DNA from: Inia geoffrensis
Taxonomy: Eukaryota; Chordata; Mammalia; Artiodactyla; Iniidae
Length of the DNA: 64,000 bases
Direction of reading: 5' to 3'
NCBI GenBank assembly: GCA_036417435.1
Contig: CM070908.1
Coordinates: forward strand, 55,673,590 to 55,737,589
Part shown: positions 20,838 through 32,430 of the stretch, in pieces
Position numbering within the stretch: the first letter of the stretch is position 1
Layout: each line of letters begins with the position of its first letter
Position numbers and translations under genes: made by a program
Notes under the pieces: generated by a model
Database searches by the model: none
What the model was told of the DNA's origin: nothing
What the model saw: only the letters and a program-made list of their open reading frames with translations

Positions 20838-21060
20838 CTGTTCTTTTCTTTATTATTTCCTTCCTTCTGCTTGATTTGGGTTTATTTTGCTCTTTTTCTA
20901 GGTTCTTGGAGGGGAACTTAGATGATTGATTTGAGACTTTTCTTTTTTCCTAATGTATGTATTTAGTGCTACACAGCTTTCTCTGAGCACTACTTTTGCA
21001 ATATCCCACAAATTTTGATTTATTATATTTTCATCTTCATTCAGTTCCATGTAATTTTTA
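20838..21060 (-). mobile_element. Continuation of the older L1M after nested L1
   Basis: TATTATTTCCTTCCTTCTGC and the CACAGCTTTCTCTGAGCACT block resume the antisense ORF2 homology that stops at 15618, as expected if the younger L1 split one older element. Confidence 0.75.
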
Positions 21061-23050
21061 AAAATAGGCTTTATTGGGCTTCCCTGGTGGCGCAGTGGTT
21101 GAGAGTCCGCCTGCCGATGCAGGGGATACAGGTTCGTGCCTGGTCGGGGAAGATCTCACATGCCACGGAGCGGCTGGGCCCGTGCGCCATGGCAGCTGAG
21201 CCTGCACGTCCGGAGCCTGTGCTCCGCAACGGGAGAGGCCACAACAGTGAGAGGCCCATGTACTGCAAAAAAAACCCAAAAAACAAAAACAAAACAAAAA
21301 AAATAGGCTTTATTTTTTAGAACAGTTTTAGATTCACAGCAAAATTGAGCACAAAGTATAGAGTTCCCACATAATGCTGACCCCACACATTTTCAACTCA
21401 TTTGGGTAAATACACAGGAGCGCTATTGCTGTACTATATGTTGAGAATATTTTTTGTTTTGTAAGAAACTGTCAAACTGTCTTCCAAAGTATTTGTATCA
21501 ACCCTAGTTTTCAAAAGTTTAGTTATGATATGTCTTGGCATGGATTTATTCAGCTTTATCCTATTGAGGATTCGCTCAACTTCTTGAATTTGTATGTTGT
21601 CTCAGCAAATTTGGGAAGTTTTCAGCCAGTATTTCCTGAAGTGCTTTTTCAGCACTGCCCTTTTCTCCACTTCTTCTGGGTCTCTGATGACACAAATATT
21701 AGATCCTTTGTTATAGTCCCACAGGTTTATCAATACTATTCTTTTTTTTTTTTTTTTTAACCTTTTCTCCCTGTTGATTCAGATTGGATAATTTCTGTTG
21801 GTCTATCTTCAAGTTCATTGATTTGTTCTTAGTCTCCTCTGTTCTGCTACTGAGCCCATACACGAGTTTTTTATTTCAACTTTTGTATTTTTTTGTTTAA
21901 AATTTTCCGTTCAGTTTTTCTTTATGTCTTGTATTTCTTTACTAAGACCTTCTGTTTCTTTGCTGAGGCTTTCTATTTTCATTTATTTTAAGTGTGTTCC
22001 TAATTGCTTTTATTGTAGCTGCTTGAAAATCTTTGTCAGGTAAGTGTTACATCTCTGTCTTCTTGGTGTTGACATCGATTGATTGTCTTTTTTTCATTCA
22101 GTTTGAGATCTTCTGGCTCTTGGTATAACAAGGGAATTACAGTTGAAACCTGGACATTTCATATTGTTATGAGACTCTGGGTCTTAGTTCAACCTTCTGT
22201 TTTAGTTGGTTTTCTCTGACACTGCCCTAGCAGGGAAGGGGGAACACTGCCTCGTTATTGCCAGATTGAGGTAGAAGTCCAAGATCTCTGCTTGTCCTCT
22301 TTTGGCAAACTGCTGGGCAGGGGAGGGAGTTTCAGCTCCCACATGGTCTCTGCTGAGCTGCAGTGGGAGTGGTCTCACTACCACTGGGTGATGGTGAAAG
22401 CCCTGAATCTTCCTGTCCCTCCTCTGACTCCACCCCTGTAGGTAGGGATGGAGCATTTCATTACTGCTGGGTAGGGATAGAAGTCCAAGCTGGCCACATG
22501 GTCTCCACTGACACCACTGGGAGTGGAAGGGACTCAGTACCAGCTGTCAGGGATGAAAGTCTCTTCTGCCTACGTGGTTTTCTCAAACACTACCCCAGCA
22601 GGGTGGTGGGGTGCTTCCTTAAACCCTGGTGGGGGTGGAATTCTACATACCCATTGGATTTTGCTAATATAGGTGGGGTTGGGGCCACAGTGTGTGTGTG
22701 CGTGTGTTATTCGCTGCAGTAGAGCAGTTATTATCTGAAAGCTTTCTGTCTTACTAGACTGTCCCTTTTCTGATCCTTTGGTTACAAAGAATAGGCTTTT
22801 GAGAGGACTTTGTCTGCAACTGTTGATGTTTGCCCATATCCAGCTCCTTCAGCTCTAAGTCTGGGTTATCTGAGGTAAAAGAAAACCCGGGGATCACCAC
22901 CGTCGGTTCAGGTCCCAGGTCCCTCGCTGCTCTGCCTTCTCTCCACCTTCAGTCTTTTTACGTTTGCTATATAAACCAGGTTTTTAGTTGTACTTAGTGG
23001 AAAGAATAGGAAGAAGCATGTTTACTTCATCTTCTTGGAAGTAGAAGCAA
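21061..23050 (-). mobile_element. Antisense old L1, 3' end plus ORF1/5' region
   Basis: 21300-21510 is an L1M 3' UTR (GAACAGTTTTAGATTCACAGC). Near 21510 it switches to ORF1/5'-type antisense text (GATATGTCTTGGCATGGATT and CCCACAGGTTTATCAATAC), which runs to the TCATCTTCTTGGAAGTAGAA segment at 23029. The jump over ORF2 means either an internal deletion or two fragments side by side. Interrupted by a SINE at 21076-21299. Confidence 0.7.
21076..21299 (+). repeat. CHR-2 SINE, sense
   Basis: Typical CHR-2 with an interrupted A-rich tail. Perfect 15-base target duplication AAAATAGGCTTTATT at 21061-21075 and 21300-21314. Confidence 0.95.
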
Positions 23051-23724
23051 GTCCCCTGATTAATTTTTAGACCTATCCAAATTAAGTGTTTTAAGGAAGA
23101 CTAGATTTGGAAAGTTGTAACTTTAAAGGTTTATTTCAGCAATGTGCAAATGACTGATGTAAAAGTCAAATTGAGTTAGTGCTTTGAGAATCTTGATTGT
23201 CCCTGAAAAAGAGAAATGATAATGAATTCAGTGTGAAATCAGGTCTAGATCAGTGGGGCTTCAGTGACAGCTGCTGTTGAGCCAACCTTCAAAGGATGCA
23301 TTCATAAGCTTATGTCTTAACACCAGAATTTAGATCAGAATTCTCAAGTCTCCTGATTTAGATGTATTTTTGATCTAATATTCTGTTTGATTGGCAAGCA
23401 TGTTTAAACCCATATCTTGTCTTTCACTTTGTTTCTCAAATGAGAAAGCATCCATTTAAGTAGATAGAAGAAGTGTCTTCCTCGGGTAAACACAAAGGAG
23501 CTTATCTCTGGTTTTAGCGCTTGTGACCACCAGGCAGGGCTCACTGGCCAGTGAGTGGAAAAGCCTGCTTCCAGTCTGTGCTGCCCTGAAAGTAGGTCTG
23601 AGGACTTCAGAAACTTGGCCCAGGCTGCACTTGACCGGAGTGGCCCAGGTCGGAGGGGAACCCCATTTGCAATGGCAGGACTGGGCTTTCAGGGGGGACC
23701 ACACAGCTTTATGTTTAATTCTGG
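23051..23724. other. Intron, nothing recognised
   Basis: Unique-looking sequence between L1 fragments. Short overlapping frames near 23456-23794 on both strands show no domain. Confidence 0.5.
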
Positions 23725-24298
23725 GGTATTTATTTATTTTCCTTCCAGTTTTGTTGACGTACGACATTATTTAAGTTTAAGGGATACAGTATAATGACTT
23801 GACATACATATGTATTGTGAGATGATTACCACAATAAGTATACATCCATTACCTCATATAGTTACCAAAAAAATGTTTTCCCTTATGATAAGAATTTTTA
23901 GGATTCACTTCCTTAGCAACTTTCAAATATACCACCCCGCATTGTAAACTACAGTCGTCATGTTGCACGTTACATCCTTAGTGCTTGTTATCTTATAAAT
24001 GGAAGTTTGTACCTTATGACCACCTTCACTCACTTCCCCCACTCCTCACCCTCTGCCTCTGGGAACCACAGTTCTGATCTCTTTTCTCTATGAATTTGGT
24101 TTTTTTTAGATTCCACATATAAGTGAGATCATAAAGTATTTGTCTTTTTCTGACTTATTTCATTTAGCATATACTGCCCCCCAGGTCCATCCATATTGTT
24201 GCAAATGGCAGGGTTTCCTTCTTTTTTATGACAATAATGTTCCACTATATATTGATAATATATGTATGAATCTTACATGTATATGAATACATATATAG

Positions 24299-24299
<1 letters not shown>
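23725..24299 (-). mobile_element. Antisense L1 3'-end fragment
   Basis: Antisense 3' UTR and ORF2-end signature: TTTGTTGACGTACGACATTA, GATTCCACATATAAGTGAGA, CATCCATATTGTTGCAAATG. Ends in a TA/TG-rich stretch next to a TG microsatellite. Confidence 0.8.

Positions 24300-24334
<35 letters not shown>
24300..24334. repeat. (TG)17 microsatellite
   Basis: Uninterrupted TG/GT dinucleotides directly after the L1 fragment. Confidence 0.97.
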
Positions 24335-24336
<2 letters not shown>

Positions 24337-24682
24337 TGATGTTGCGGGTGGGAGAAGGGGGTTACATGACAGGGCCAGTGGGTTCACTGGGTCCTTTCAG
24401 CCAGGAATTGGCAGAGGTCAGGAAACACTCTGGCCACAGACGATTCTAGATTTAAATATACAATACATATATAATTTTTTTTCACTTGCTTTGGCAATAA
24501 TGTATCATGCTAAGGTCAGCAGTATATAACTACTAACCAAGGGAGTGTAAGGATTCTCTTGGGAAATGTTGAGGTATAATATATACCTTGAAACTTATTT
24601 TCCAGATATTAAATCATGATTTATAAGACATTTGAAGTTTAGTATTTTTTAAGACCTAGCTTTCTTTTAAAAATCTACTTTC
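24335..24682. other. Intron, nothing recognised
   Basis: A/T-rich from 24450 on; no transposon or gene recognised. Confidence 0.5.
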
Positions 24683-25014
24683 GGGACTTCCCTGGTGGGG
24701 CAGTGGTTAAGAATCCGCCTGCCAATGCAGGGGACACGGATTCGAGCCCTGGTCTGGGAAGATCCCACATGCCTGGAGCAACTAAGCCCGTGTGCCACAA
24801 CTACTGAGCCTGCGCTCTAGAGCCCGCAGGCCACAACAACTGAGCCCACGTGCCACAACTACTGAAGCCCGCGCGCCTAGAGCCCATGCTCCGCAACAAG
24901 AGAAGCCACCGCAGTGAGAAGCAACGAGGAGTAGCGCCTGCTCGCCACAACCAGAGAAAGCCTGCGGCAGCAACAAACACCCAACACAGCCAAAAATTAA
25001 ATAAGTAAATAAAT
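24683..25014 (+). repeat. CHR-1 SINE, sense
   Basis: GGGACTTCCCTGGTGGGGCAG start, B box ATTCGAGCCC, long CHR-1 body and AAATAAATAAAT tail. Perfect target duplication AAATCTACTTTC at 24671-24682 and 25015-25026. Confidence 0.95.
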
Positions 25015-25056
25015 AAATCTACTTTCATTAAATAGTTTCCTTTTCTTTAATCTTTT

Positions 25057-25225
25057 TTTAAAAAATAATTTATTTATTTGGTTGTACCAGGTGGGCTCCT
25101 TAGTGGCATGCGAACTCTTAGGTGCGGCATGCATATGGGATCTAGTTCCCTGACCAGGGATCGAACCCGGGCCCCCTGCATTGGGAGCACGGAGTCTTAG
25201 CCACTGTGCCACCAGGGAAGTCCCT
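25057..25225 (-). repeat. tRNA-derived SINE (older CHR-related), antisense
   Basis: Reverse-complement SINE with GATCGAACCCGGGCCCCCTG (B box) and CCACCAGGGAAGTCCC (5' end). Target duplication CCTTTTCTTTAATCTTTT at 25039-25056 and 25226-25243 with one mismatch. Confidence 0.92.
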
Positions 25226-25243
25226 CCTTTCCTTTAATCTTTT

Positions 25244-26194
25244 AACATATATTTTACTATTTTTTTTTTTAAATGAGGAGGCATGGTCAGTGCTTTATTT
25301 AAAATAAAATTAAGCAAATATTTGTCTTTATGGCTTTGAAATAACACATAATGGAACAAAGGCTTAGGAACTGCTTGTAGCCCTGGGTTGGGATGTGGAC
25401 ATTTTTATATTTGGGATCAGGACAGAAAACACTAAAAACACATAGTTCTCTGAAACTAGGGCCTAATAAACAGTGGTCTTCATGGATACTAAGGATTATG
25501 TAATCACCTAAGTAATCGCTCATTTTGATTCTGAGTAGCTGCTTCAAGTTAAAAACTGAAAGGTTTCTTTGTAATTATAACTCGTACTAAGGCTACTTGC
25601 CAAAGTGTTTTAGAATCCTGGTACTCAAAGAACTTTAAAAACTGAAGAGAAGTGGCTTAATATATGATGGCTGCTACTATTCTTACCTTTCATAGTTAGC
25701 GTTTAACCTAAGCTTTCAGTGTTTCAGGGTATCGTGAAGAACAAACCACACTACCTTGTCAACACGCACTACCTTGTCAACACGGCTTGAATAAATGTAG
25801 CCTTTTAGTATCAGAGAGAAGTCAGTATTCCAGTAAACATTCATCCTGTACTTGGCATTGTGTATAATGTGTCCCTCTGCGTTCTGATCAAGCTCCAGCT
25901 TCCGTGCTTAACGTATCATAAATTTGTTCTAAGTATTTGACTCACTTATGTCCAGGTCAGAAACCACTGCCTTTAATTCCAGAACCTTCTGTCAGAGCCC
26001 TATTTTCTTTCCCCTTTTTGAGGAAACAGTTCAACATATTCATTTTTGTTTGGGTTAGAACAAAAACATTTCAAGGCAGTCATCAAACAAGCATGCAGTT
26101 GAAGGCGCTGTTAACTCTGTCAAGTGTATGAGCACTTACTAGTGAGCATGAACTTTTCTATCCCACAGGGTATTCTGTTTTACTACATGGGCTT
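25244..26194. other. Intron, no gene or transposon recognised
   Basis: About 950 bases of unique-looking sequence. The only structured item is an 18-base tandem duplication at 25749-25784. Confidence 0.5.
25749..25784. repeat. Perfect 18-bp tandem duplication
   Basis: CACTACCTTGTCAACACG occurs twice back to back with no mismatch. No third copy flanks it, so it looks like a recent slippage or duplication event. Confidence 0.97.
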
Positions 26195-28395
26195 GACTGA
26201 TTTTTTTTAAGTTTAATTTTTTAATGAGGTAAATTTGCATACAATAAAAATCATTCTTTTTGATGTAACCCAAGGTTACGACGAAGGTCCATGAACTTTG
26301 ACAAACTCATACAGCTGTGTAACCACCTCCATAATCAAGATAGAGAATATTTCCATGACTCTCAAAATAATCCCTGTGCCCCTTAGCCGCTACTCCACAC
26401 TCAGTCCCGAACAACTGATCTGTTCTCTCGCCTGTCCTTCCCTTTTCTGAAATGTCATCTAAACAGAATCATGCAATATGGAGCCCTTTGAGTTTGGCTT
26501 CTTTCACTTAGTATAATGCTTTTGAAATTCCTCCAGATGGTTGCCTGTATCAGTAGTTTGTTGCTATTTATTGCTGAGTAGTATTCGATTGTATGCATGT
26601 ACCACAATCTGAAAGTATATGTTTAACTTTACTTAAAAAAACCTGCCAAACAGTTTTCCAAAGAAGCAGTACTATTTTGCATTTCCACCAGCAATGTTTG
26701 ACTATTGCAGTTACTCTGTATCTTTGTCAGTACTTAGCATTGTCAATTTTAAAATTTTAGCCATTCTGGTGGGCATCTAGTGGTATCTTGTTGTGGTTTT
26801 AATTTCTATTTCACTAACAACTGATAGTGCTGAGATTCTTTTTATGTGCTTATGTGCCGTTCACCTTTTGGCAAGGTGTCTGTTCAAATTGTTGCCAATT
26901 TAAAAAATATTAGATTATTTGATTTCTCATTATTGAGTTTAAAGTTTTTTATATATTCTGGATACAAGTACTTTGTTGAATATGTGTTTTGCAAATACTT
27001 TATCGCAGTCTTTGATGTGTCTTTTCATTTTCTAAGCAATGTCTCTGATTTTCCAATTTTTTTGTAGTTAAACACACTTTACATAAAATTTACCATCTTA
27101 ACTATTTTTTATTTTATTTATTTATTTATTTGTTTGTTTATTTATTTGGCTGCATCGGGTCTTCGTTGCAGCACGGACTTCTCTCTAGTTGTGGTGCGTG
27201 GGCTTCTCTCTAGTTGTGGCTCTCGGGCTTCTCTCTAGTTGTGGTGTGTGGGTTTTCTCTCTCTAGTTGTGGCATGCGGAGTCCGGGGCGCATGGGCTCT
27301 GTGGTTGGCGGCAGGCACACTCTCTCGTTGAGGCGTGCGAGCTCCGTAGTTGTGGCTCGTGGGCTTAGTTGCCCCACGGCATGTGGGATCTTAGTTCCCC
27401 GACCAGGGATCGAACCTGGTCCCCTGCATTGAGAGGTGGATTCTTTACTACTGGACCACCAGGGAAGTCCCATTAACCATTTTAAAGGGTACAATTCAGT
27501 GATATTAAGTATATTCATGTTGTTTTACAAATATCACCACCATCCATCTCCAGAACTCTTTTCATCTTACAGAACTGAAACTCTGTACCCATTAAACAAT
27601 AACTCCCCATTCCCCCTCTCCCCAGCCCCTGGCAACCACCCTTCCACTTTCTGTCTCTGATTTTGACTACCCTAGCTACCTCATATAAGTGGAATCATAC
27701 AGTATTTGTCTTTTCATGACTGACTTATTTCAGTTAGTATAAAGTCCTCAAGGTTGATCCACTTACAGCATGGCAGAATTTCACTCCTTTTTAAGGTTGC
27801 ATGGAGAGAGAGAGAGAGATACAGATGTATTACATATCTTTTTATATATGTGGTATATAAAATATTCCAGATTTTGTGTATTTATTCATCTGTCAGTGGA
27901 CATTTGGGTTGCTTCCATGTTGTAGCCATTGTGAATAACGCTGCTGTGAACATGGGTGTGCAATTACCTGTTTCAGTCCCTGCTCTCAGTACTTTGGGGT
28001 ATATACCCAGGAGTGGAATTGTTGTGGAATCACATGGTAATTGTATATTTCAATTTTTGAGGAACCACCATTCCTGCTGTTCCACAACAGCTGTACCGTT
28101 TTACATTCCCACCAAGTACACAAGGGTGTCAGTTTCTCCACATCCTCACCAATACTTGTTATTTCTGTCTTTTTGATAATAGCTATCCTAATGGGTGTGA
28201 GGTGTTGATGATGTCATTTGAAGAGCAGAAATTGAAGTTTATTTGTTTGCATGGGAGTGTCCCAACTGTTTCCACGTCAGTTATTGAAAAGACCATCCTT
28301 TCTCTGTTGTATTGCCTTTGAACCTTTATCAGAAATCACATGACTATATATGTGTGGGTCTATTTCTGGACTCTATTCTCTCCTTAAATTTTGAT
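26195..28395 (-). mobile_element. Old L1M, antisense, 3' UTR and ORF2 end
   Basis: Begins with 3' UTR-type text (GCATACAATAAAAATCATTC), has the ORF2-end landmark TATTGCTGAGTAGTATTCGA near 26570, then a second 3' UTR-like pass from 27470 (ACAATTCAGTGATATTAAGT) with its own ORF2-end text to about 28205. This suggests two overlapping old L1 fragments. Interrupted by a SINE at 27109-27470. Confidence 0.78.
27109..27470 (-). repeat. CHR-type SINE, antisense, internally expanded
   Basis: Reverse-complement SINE ending CACCAGGGAAGTCC, with B box GATCGAACCTGG. The body contains three to four direct copies of a GGCTTCTCTCTAGTTGTGG-type unit (27178-27270). Flanks CTTAACTATTTT and ATTAACCATTTT are probable target duplications. 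Confidence 0.9.
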
Positions 28396-29189
28396 CAGCA
28401 TCCTATTAATGTGAAGCAGTGTTAAGCTTAATATATTACCAGCCCTCCCTCAGAAGTAAATTTTTGGTCATGATTTAAGCAGAAGAGAAGAGCAAGACAT
28501 AATCTGGCCGGGCAGATTTACTCTGCATTTTGCAATGAAGGGTGTTCTGAAAGACAAAACCTATGACTTTCTCCACTCTTTTGGGAACTTACCCAAACAG
28601 ATTTTGTACAGTATCTTTTCCCAGGTTTAAAACTGGGGTGGAGAATTTCTTCTAATCTTGAGTATCCTTCTGCAGAAAGTTAATACAAAAGTACAAGATA
28701 AGATAAACAAGCATTTGAGTTTAAAATATAGTCTCCCATCGTTATACAATAGTATAAAAATAGTGACTATCTTGATGGAGTCCAAGCGAACAAGAGAATA
28801 TAATGTCACCAAAACAGAAATAAATGTACTGAAGCCCCAGCTCTGCAGAGAGGGCCTGGGCTCCAGAGGGCGTGGGAGACACCTTTGAGGCTGTCCACAG
28901 ATAACTGCCCCCCAAAAAGGAAGGGCTTCTGTTACCTAAACCAAAGAGAGGAGCCTGGCAATCACAGGGTAGCTTGAGTTCTTTTACTGCCAGGTAAATA
29001 AACCAGGTGAAACTTCTCTGCGAACGAAACCTTCATCCAGGTAGTATGACTCAGTTTGTATAGAAACCACAGTCTATTTGCCACTGATTTTAAGACATCG
29101 CCTAGAAAATGATGTCAAGATGATCAGCATCTCAGAGGTGGAAGACTGGGCCAATGGCTAATGTTCTTTTCTATCTTCCTGTCTCTTGT
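28396..29189. other. Intron, nothing recognised
   Basis: Unique-looking sequence; no transposon or coding pattern I can support. Confidence 0.5.
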
Positions 29190-29585
29190 TTGGCCACTCA
29201 TTCCAGCTCTTCCTCCCTGAAGCTGCTGGATGTAAATTGCCAAAGCACAGCTATGATTACTGTTGCTGCCGGCTCAAAGCTGTTTCTCGGTGCTTCCGCA
29301 TTGGCCTTAAGATAAAAACGTGGTGTTTCACAGCCTGTAGCCCTTCACGGACTGACCCTAGACCACCTCTGCATCCTCCTGTCCAGGGATCCCCTTCCAC
29401 GTGGTGATGATCCACTGGCCGAGCCCAAAGATGCTGTGCATTGTCACCCCTCTGTGCACATGCTGGTTTCTCTTACCAGATGCCTTTTCCTTTATGTGCC
29501 GGATGGATTCTTAGTCGTCCCCTCAGATCCATCTCGAGCGTCACCTTCTCTGGACACCTTTCTGCACTGTCCGAGCAAGATGCAG
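29190..29585. repeat. Probable L2-derived segment
   Basis: C/T-rich text with CATTCCAGCTCTTCCTCCCTG, GTGCTTCCGCATTGGCC-like and TGCACATGCTGGTTTCTCTT blocks resembles ancient L2 3' regions. Strongly diverged; family call is tentative. Confidence 0.4.
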
Positions 29586-29594
29586 TAAACAGAG

Positions 29595-29813
29595 TGGTAG
29601 TGTTCAAGGGCACAAGCTTGGGTTTGAATTCCAGCCCCATCACTTTTGAGTTGTGTGCACTTTGACCAGTTACTTAACCTCTCTGAGCCTTGATTTCATA
29701 GTGGTATATACCTAATAGGGTGATTATGAGGATTAAATAATATAATATATATGTGTGTATATATAGTGCGTATCGTAGTACATAAGTATTTAATAAGCAT
29801 TTCTTATTATTAC
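29595..29813 (+). repeat. MIR SINE, sense
   Basis: Core landmarks GTTTGAATTCCAGCCCC, AGTTACTTAACCTCTCTGAG and GATTATGAGGATTAAATAAT match the MIR consensus order. An AT microsatellite has grown near 29740-29765. Confidence 0.88.
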
Positions 29814-29974
29814 GTCTAGTTCATTTAGTCAGTAAACATTTATCGAGCACCCACTGTGTGCTGTTCACCTGTACCAGATACTTGGGATGCAGAGAAGAGT
29901 GAGCCCTGGCCGTGTAGCGGAGGTACTGAAGCACCATGCTTTAAGAAGAAGACATTTAAAGTGCCATGGAAGTT

Positions 29975-30148
29975 GCCATTTATTTTATGATGACTATATG
30001 CCCAGTACTTTACACGTGTATCTCATTTCATCCTCCAACAGCCTTAAGACATAGGTATTATAATCCCCATTGAGGCTCAGAGGGGCTAAGTAACTTGCCT
30101 GTATAGTGTAGATAGTAGAGCCAAGAGTTAAACTGCTGACTGACTCCA
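29975..30148 (-). repeat. MIR SINE, antisense
   Basis: Reverse MIR order: CATTTCATCCTCCAACAGCC, AATCCCCATTGAGGCTCAGA, GGCTAAGTAACTTGCCTGTA. A related short segment with AAACATTTATCGAGCACCCA lies just upstream at 29820-29890. Confidence 0.85.
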
Positions 30149-31019
30149 TGAAAAGGAAATTTAGGAAATATTTGGAGAATATCATAAGCCCTTTGAGATT
30201 TACATCTTGAAAGACAGAAACCATATTTTTCAAAAGATGCTTCTTTCTGCTTCTGCCAGAGGCAGCATATTTAACAGGATAAATTCTAGGGCTCACCCAA
30301 GTTGACAGGCCACATTTTCTTACAATTCATGTTCTGTTATTTATATAACAAATTCTGTTTCCTTGAGTCTTTCTATTAACTCTTCATCTCCCTCTTCATA
30401 TTCAGTTGTGAACTGTGAATAGTTGAAATGAGAGGAGTTAAAGTTTAGAGTAAAGGTTAAGACTCCAAGGGCTTTTATCTCAAAAATCTGGCAGAAGTGA
30501 CAGGCTTCACTATTAAGACTTACACACAATGTCTAAGTGTGTAACTAAATAAAAGTGGAGTTTTAAGATATTTTTAGAGGGATAGGGTGCTAAGAAGTCT
30601 CTTAAAGATGCTTGAATCCCATTATATTGGTCAGAGTTCTAAGTGGCAAAACATGGAACCCGCCTAAACTATTTTAGACAGAAAGGAGTTTGTCAAAAGA
30701 TTTTAGTGGCTTGTAGACCCACTGGTATGGCCAGAGAATTAGATGTGGCTGTTTCACAGCCAGGAAAAAAAACATTGAAATATATCTTAGAACTACTTTG
30801 GTGAATGTGCTGCTGCCTTCACCTGCTGCTGATTCAGCTCAGAAGCACCACTAGAACAATATTTGTCCTCCCGTAAACTTGGTGATCGTTTCTAAGAACG
30901 ATTAGAAAGAAAAGGAAGCCAGTGCTCATAGGCCTACTTAAGTCTCTTGAGGTATATGCTCATTTGAGGAGCTGGGCTGAGATCTAGTTAGAAGAGGTCT
31001 TATAAAAACAAAATCCTAG
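30149..31019. other. Intron, mostly unassigned
   Basis: No gene. 30620-30780 has faint similarity to an ancient dispersed repeat (GGTCAGAGTTCTAAGTGGC) but is too diverged to assign. Confidence 0.45.
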
Positions 31020-31530
31020 ATAAATAAATTGAGGCGTGTTCAGGCAATGAAATCACATACAGCAATTAAAGGGGATAAACCAGAGCCACATCTGTTCACA
31101 CGGCTAAAATTTTAAAAATGTAACGTTGAACAAAAATGCAGGTTCTATAATAACACATACAGTATGATACCATACCAAAAAAAAGTTTGAGAACATGCAA
31201 AAATAGCATCTATAGAGTGTATGGATATATGCATATATTGTAAAATTACAAAAGCATCCCCAGGAATGATGAGTAATGAATTCAAAATAGTGGTTATTTC
31301 TGGAGAGGGAGAACAGGGAGTGGGACCAGAGAAGGGTATACAGGCAGCTTCTGTTGTATCTTTAATGTTTTGTTTTTTATGAACTATTTTCTTGAGACAA
31401 ATAACAGCAAAATGTTAAGCAATCCAAGATCTGGGTAGTTGGGTAGCCCAATATATAGTTGTTTGTTATATTTATTCTCTGTACTTCTCTGCATAACTAA
31501 GTGTTTCATAATTTAAAGTGTTAATACTGG
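31020..31530 (+). mobile_element. Old L1 (L1ME-like) 3' end, sense
   Basis: AATGAAATCACATACAGCAA, GAACAAAAATGCAGGTTCTA, ACAGTATGATACCAT and AGTGGTTATTTCTGGAGAGG are standard landmarks of old L1 ORF2-end and 3' UTR. Short relic without open frame. Confidence 0.82.
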
Positions 31531-32430
31531 GCTTTAGTTGAGGATTAAGGTAAATTTTTAAAAATATTACCTCCTTTCCATAGAGATAAATTCAAAAGAA
31601 GTGGTAAAAATGCAGTTGTTGAATTTAGCTGGTTCTTTTCCCAACAGCAGGGTATTCAGGAAGATATCCAAAACACTTGGTCACTGAGCTTTCCAGAGGG
31701 AGTTGGAGTGGTCCTCAGTCGTAGCTCAGGCTGTGCCAGGTATGCAAGCTGGATCCAGGTCACACCCCAGTCCTATTATGTTTCTCTCAGGTGACCTTCC
31801 AAAGGGTGTCATGAGTGCTTGGTCTAGAGCCAAGTTAGCTTTGTGTAGAGTGCTGGCAACAAAAGTCCATGTTGGTTTAAAATGTTCTATTTACAAATGT
31901 GTGGTCAAATAGCCCGGGTGTCATCAAAGGAATGGTTTGCTTGATTTGCCAATTGTACCCTGTTATCGTGGGAATTTATTTTGGGGATAAAGGAACTGAA
32001 ACGTTGAGCCAAGTCCTTTATATTAAGCAAAGGAAAATCATTTTGGAAGGAGAACAAAGAAATGTGTGAAATGCAAAATCAAGAGGAGTCATCTTAAAAC
32101 AAATCACCTGAACAAGTGTTGGAAGACCCCTGGCATCCCTGGCGCACAGAGGCCCTCACCAAGGCTTTGAACTGGTGGGATTTCCATTTGGGTGGAACTC
32201 TGGTTCTCCCTTGGTCTAGGCTGCTTCCAGCACCATTTTTTTAGTGCAGGGATTTTTAACCTGGAGTCCACAGATCCCTAAGTGGCTCATGAGTAGAATT
32301 CAGGGAGTCCATCAACTTGGTGAGGAAAAAATATTACATCTTAATTTTCATTGACCTCTAACTAAAATTTAGCATTTTTCTCAGTTATGAAGTAACTGGC
32401 AACAAACCAGTATAATATTAACAGTGCCTG
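31531..32430. other. Intron, nothing recognised
   Basis: Unique-looking sequence. A short phrase near 32250 (TTTTTAACCTGGAGTCCACA) resembles a widespread old repeat but is too short to classify. Confidence 0.45.

Noticed and set aside
24782..24976. Ser/Cys/Gly-rich repeated peptides such as FSSCGTRAQ
   Set aside because: Antisense translations of CHR-1 SINE bodies; similar ones occur at 32671-32871 and 40571-40831.
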